Below, one piece after another: positions 6,386 through 8,849 of a DNA stretch of 8,849 nucleotides. The notes under the pieces are model-generated. The model worked only from the letters and a program-made list of their open reading frames with translations. It was not told where the DNA came from and ran no database searches. How positions within the stretch are numbered: position 1 is the stretch's first letter; each line of letters opens with the position of its first letter. Source of the stretch: an uncultured Lacticaseibacillus sp. (GTDB taxonomy: Bacteria; Bacillota; Bacilli; Lactobacillales; Lactobacillaceae). The position numbers were made by a program, and so were the translations under genes. Location of the stretch: contig CAKQZO010000064.1 of the NCBI GenBank assembly GCA_934293835.1, positions 1 through 8,849 of the forward strand, in the 5' to 3' direction.

Positions 6386-7582
6386 ATGCAAATTGATTTA
6401 ACCCATCCAGATTTTCAAGCCGCGATTCCGATCATGCAACAGATCGAGGCGGCCGGCTTTGAGGCGTATTTCGTCGGAGGCAGTGTCCGCGATGCCTTGC
6501 TCGGTCTGCCGATTCATGATGTCGATATCGCGAGTTCGGCTTATCCGGAAGAGATCAAGCGAATTTTTCACAAAACGGTCGATACCGGGATCCAACATGG
6601 GACCGTGATGGTGTTAGACCACGGCGTCGGCTACGAAGTGACTACATTCCGGACCGAATCGACCTACCAAGATTTTCGACGTCCGGACCACGTCACGTTT
6701 GTCCGGTCGCTCCAAGAAGATCTGAAGCGGCGAGATTTTACGGTCAATGCACTGGCAGCACGCCACGATGGGACGATCGTCGATCTGTTCGGCGGTCTGG
6801 CGGATCTTCAACACCAAGTCTTGCGAGCGGTTGGCGATCCGCATGCACGGTTTCACGAAGACGCGCTGCGGATGATGCGTGCCGTGCGGTTCCAAAGCCA
6901 ACTCGGCTTTAGCATCGCCGCCCAGACCCAGGCCGCCATCGCCGAAAATGCGGCCTTATTGGCCCATATTTCTGTTGAACGCATCGCAACAGAGTTCGGC
7001 AAGCTGATGCTCGGCTTCGACCGGGCCGCCGGACTACAGACATTCATCGCTACTGGGCTGTATCGACACGCGCCGCTGATGGCAGACAAGCAGGCAGGGT
7101 TGACTCAACTCGCCGCGTTACCCGAGACGCCGATCACTGAGCTTAGCGTCGCGTGGACGCTGGTGTGTGCCTGTCTTGACTTGGCTGTGCATCAGACGAT
7201 GAAGGCCTGGAAGCAGGCGAATGCGCTGGACAAGCTCGTCCAACGGGCGACTGCCTTGCTACCGAAGCTTGAAGACGACGACGCGTGGGCGTTATATCAA
7301 GCCGGTGCTGATGCGGTCGCCACTGCGATCGCCGCTCAAGCCTATTTGCAGCCAGCTTTTCCTGGGGCCGCAGTCCACGCGCGCTATGCGGCATTGGCGA
7401 TACACAGCAATCGTGATCTGGCCATCAATGGCGATGTTTTGATGCAACACGGTTTCAAGCCCGGGCGACTGTTGGGGTCGACCTTACACCACCTAGAACA
7501 AAGTGTCGTGGCCGGAGCGCTGCCCAATGATGCGGCAAAGCTTCTGGCAGCTGCCGCGACTTTTCGTGATGATGTGTGCTAG
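6386..7582 (+). CDS. cca: CCA-adding enzyme (tRNA nucleotidyltransferase)
   Basis: This class II nucleotidyltransferase adds or repairs the CCA end of tRNA from CTP and ATP without a nucleic-acid template. The 398-residue length is normal for Firmicute CCA enzymes. Visible motifs are [10 protein letters not shown] (31-40), the metal-binding DVD (45-47) in HDVDIAS, the RRDFTVNA motif (115-122), a DLFGG element, and the [12 protein letters not shown] segment (158-169) that includes the conserved ExxxR region. Residues from about 170 form the helical neck, body and tail domains that bind tRNA; these are less conserved, as in the family. The start is ATG 6386, five bases after AGAGGTG. The stop codon (TAG 7580-7582) is part of the extended -10 proposed for the next gene. 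All key catalytic residues seem intact, so a working enzyme is expected. Confidence 0.96.
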   Translation: MQIDLTHPDFQAAIPIMQQIEAAGFEAYFVGGSVRDALLGLPIHDVDIASSAYPEEIKRIFHKTVDTGIQHGTVMVLDHGVGYEVTTFRTESTYQDFRRPDHVTFVRSLQEDLKRRDFTVNALAARHDGTIVDLFGGLADLQHQVLRAVGDPHARFHEDALRMMRAVRFQSQLGFSIAAQTQAAIAENAALLAHISVERIATEFGKLMLGFDRAAGLQTFIATGLYRHAPLMADKQAGLTQLAALPETPITELSVAWTLVCACLDLAVHQTMKAWKQANALDKLVQRATALLPKLEDDDAWALYQAGADAVATAIAAQAYLQPAFPGAAVHARYAALAIHSNRDLAINGDVLMQHGFKPGRLLGSTLHHLEQSVVAGALPNDAAKLLAAAATFRDDVC

Positions 7583-7585
7583 AAT
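7577..7585 (+). promoter_or_regulatory. Extended -10 promoter overlapping the cca stop codon
   Basis: TGCTAGAAT combines TGC with TAGAAT (five of six matches); the TAG is the cca stop codon. No good -35 is found 17 bases upstream (CGACTT). The site would start transcription near 7592, about 33 bases before the next gene. Confidence 0.45.
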
Positions 7586-7624
7586 AAGCATGTAAGCATA
7601 TTCACGAAAGGATGGATGGGGCAG

Positions 7625-8077
7625 ATGACCGAACATGTTTTTGAGCAGCTGGTGTTTCATTTTCGCAACGGCGATGAGTGGACGGTGTCGCATAAGGAGT
7701 TGGCTGATATCTGGATCAGCCGGGTCACGACCAGCTATGGTCGCATTAACGGGGGGAATATTCGCGAGATCCACCCTTGCAAGAGCTTCAAAGTCGAGAT
7801 TCTTCCCGAAGCTGACCATGTAAAATCGACGGACATCAATACGGGGTCGCTAGAGCTCGGGATGTTTGGCCGGGCGACGAAGTATCAAGACATCGAGAAG
7901 ATGGACTTGGTTTATGACGATACCCATGGCATCACGATTTACTTTCCGTTCAAAGAGGCCGATGAAAGCGGCCTAGATAATGTCTATCAAAGCAGTAAAG
8001 TCAGCAGCAAAGATGGACATCTATACATTGTCATCGATGCGAGTCGGTCTGTGGATGATGACTATCCCATGATTTAA
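7625..8077 (+). CDS. Hypothetical protein, 150 residues, unrecognised
   Basis: I do not recognise the family. The product has no membrane helix, signal peptide or cysteine motif (a single Cys), and is acidic overall. Its N-terminal block (EHVFEQLVFHFRNGDEWTVSHKELADIWISRV) and a later block (QDIEKMDLVYDDTHGITIYFPFKE) both look like alternating beta strands, and the end (GHLYIVIDASRSVDDDYPMI) is a further strand with an acidic tail, so a compact soluble beta-rich fold is plausible. Start choice is open: AAAGGA at 7607-7612 is 12 bases before ATG 7625 but only three before the in-frame ATG 7616, which would add MGQ; I prefer 7625. It has its own promoter candidate and a long terminator, so it is monocistronic between cca and an ABC-F gene. 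Codon use resembles neighbours, with no sign of recent transfer. Confidence 0.8.
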   Translation: MTEHVFEQLVFHFRNGDEWTVSHKELADIWISRVTTSYGRINGGNIREIHPCKSFKVEILPEADHVKSTDINTGSLELGMFGRATKYQDIEKMDLVYDDTHGITIYFPFKEADESGLDNVYQSSKVSSKDGHLYIVIDASRSVDDDYPMI

Positions 8078-8079
8078 TC

Positions 8080-8139
8080 AAAACAGCCCCCTTGCACCCG
8101 GATTCGTACCTTGAATCGGGCGTGCGAGAGGGCTGTTTT
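8080..8139 (+). terminator. Long imperfect hairpin terminator after the hypothetical gene
   Basis: AAAACAGCCC (8080-8089) pairs with GGGCTGTTTT (8130-8139). Inside, GCAC (8094-8097) pairs with GTGC (8122-8125) and CC-GATTC (8098-8105, one bulged G) pairs with GAATCGG (8113-8119) around the loop GTACCTT. The flanking A and T runs are part of the stem, so it could act in either direction. It begins two bases after the stop codon. Confidence 0.85.
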
Positions 8140-8166
8140 GTGTGGTGATGGATTGTCTGTTAAGAT
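8138..8166 (+). promoter_or_regulatory. Promoter candidate for the ABC-F gene
   Basis: TTGTGT (8138-8143) lies 17 bases before TAAGAT (8161-8166), and TGT at 8158-8160 gives an extended -10. Each hexamer is a modest match. The -35 overlaps the last two T of the preceding terminator, so the two units are packed back to back. The start of transcription would be near 8173. Confidence 0.4.
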
Positions 8167-8196
8167 AGAGGCAGACTAAGATTTGGGACGGATAAA

Positions 8197-8849
8197 ATGC
8201 AAACATTAATGGCAAGTGGCGTAAGCAAGGCTTACGGCGATAAGCAATTGTTCAAAAAGATCGATTTTCTGATCAACGAAGGGGATCGCATCGGCTTGAT
8301 CGGGGTGAATGGGACGGGCAAGTCGACGCTGCTCAATGGCTTGGCCGATGTCGACCCGTTCGATGCTGGCGAGATCACAACGGCGAAGAACTATCGCATC
8401 GCCTATCTCGCGCAAAAGCCTGCGCTGGCAGAGGATAAGTTGATCATGGATGCGGTTTATGGCGGCAGCGGCCCGGTTTTTGCCGCGCTGCGGCAGTATC
8501 AACAAGCGCTGGCTGCGTACACGAAAGCGCCGCTTGATGAGGCTGCCCAGACGGCGTATGCCAAGGCCGACGCGCAGATGACGCAGCTCGATGCGTGGCA
8601 GGTCGATACTGACATCAAGACGATCTTGACGCAACTGCATCTGCCCGACCTCGACCAGACGATCGGTAGTCTGAGCGGGGGCCAGCAGAAGCGGGTGGGC
8701 CTGGCGCAGGTCTTGATCGAGTCGCCGGACCTGTTGATTCTAGACGAGCCGACGAACCATCTCGATTTCGATTCGATTGCCTGGCTGGAAAAGCGTCTCA
8801 GTCAATATAAAGGCGCGCTTCTGGTCGTCACCCATGATCGCTACTTCCT
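8197..8849 (+). CDS. ABC-F family ATPase, Uup-like (partial, N-terminal half)
   Basis: The frame is open from ATG 8197 to the right edge (217 complete codons) and covers the first ATP-binding cassette of a protein that should have two. Visible motifs are Walker A GVNGTGKST (36-44), the signature LSGGQQKRV (159-167), Walker B with DEPTNHLD (183-190, a hallmark of the ABC-F class) and the switch histidine in THDRYF (212-217). Between Walker A and the signature lies a helical insert (about 95-145), the arm region of ABC-F proteins; the MTQLDAWQVDTDIKTILTQLHL segment resembles Uup-type members. There are no membrane helices, so it is a soluble ATPase and not a transporter. ABC-F proteins act on ribosomes or, for Uup, also affect DNA precision and late ribosome assembly; the exact role cannot be set from half a sequence. 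The ribosome binding site (GGGACGGA, 8185-8192) is weak. Confidence 0.93.
   Translation, partial: MQTLMASGVSKAYGDKQLFKKIDFLINEGDRIGLIGVNGTGKSTLLNGLADVDPFDAGEITTAKNYRIAYLAQKPALAEDKLIMDAVYGGSGPVFAALRQYQQALAAYTKAPLDEAAQTAYAKADAQMTQLDAWQVDTDIKTILTQLHLPDLDQTIGSLSGGQQKRVGLAQVLIESPDLLILDEPTNHLDFDSIAWLEKRLSQYKGALLVVTHDRYF

Overview
The window is a housekeeping stretch of a low-GC-clade Firmicute chromosome, most likely a Lactobacillaceae species with roughly balanced G+C (a Lacticaseibacillus-like or similar lactobacillus). The evidence is the gene order (RecQ-family helicase, LysM membrane protein, cmk, a four-domain ribosomal protein S1, der, hup, TPR protein, cca, ABC-F ATPase), the strong GGAGG-type ribosome binding sites, TTG/ATG starts and U-tract hairpin terminators. 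The genus is inferred from gene order and protein style, not from any search. Every gene lies on the + strand, there are no RNA genes, insertion sequences or CRISPR arrays, and no gene-free stretch exceeds 300 bases (the longest is the 233 bases before hup).

Layout. Positions 1-183 are the C-terminal end of a RecQ-family helicase that starts outside the window. At 240-878 comes a membrane-anchored, serine-rich LysM protein starting at TTG, closed by a hairpin terminator. At 954-1619 is cytidylate kinase (cmk). From 1703 to 2986 is rpsA with its own near-consensus promoter and an 11-bp-stem terminator. At 3133-4443 is the double-GTPase ribosome assembly factor der. A structured leader precedes hup (4677-4952), followed by a strong terminator. 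At 5074-6333 is a TPR-repeat protein (YpiA-like in size and style), at 6386-7582 the CCA-adding enzyme, at 7625-8077 a 150-residue protein I do not recognise, closed by a long imperfect hairpin, and from 8197 to the right edge the N-terminal half of a Uup-like ABC-F ATPase.

Functional theme. Most genes serve translation and nucleic-acid upkeep: S1 (mRNA binding), Der (50S assembly), CCA-adding enzyme (tRNA 3' ends), ABC-F (ribosome-associated ATPase family), cmk (CTP/dCTP supply), HU (nucleoid) and RecQ (DNA repair). They are mostly separate transcription units: four terminators and seven candidate promoters are visible, and five of the promoters use a TGn extended -10 with a poor -35.

No new multi-gene system is apparent. 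The points most worth a second look are the densely folded hup leader with an inverted repeat inside its promoter spacer, the U-rich, folded rpsA translation start, the unrecognised gene at 7625-8077, the RecQ C-terminus that lacks the usual zinc cysteine pattern, and the strong excess of the hexamer CGATCG.
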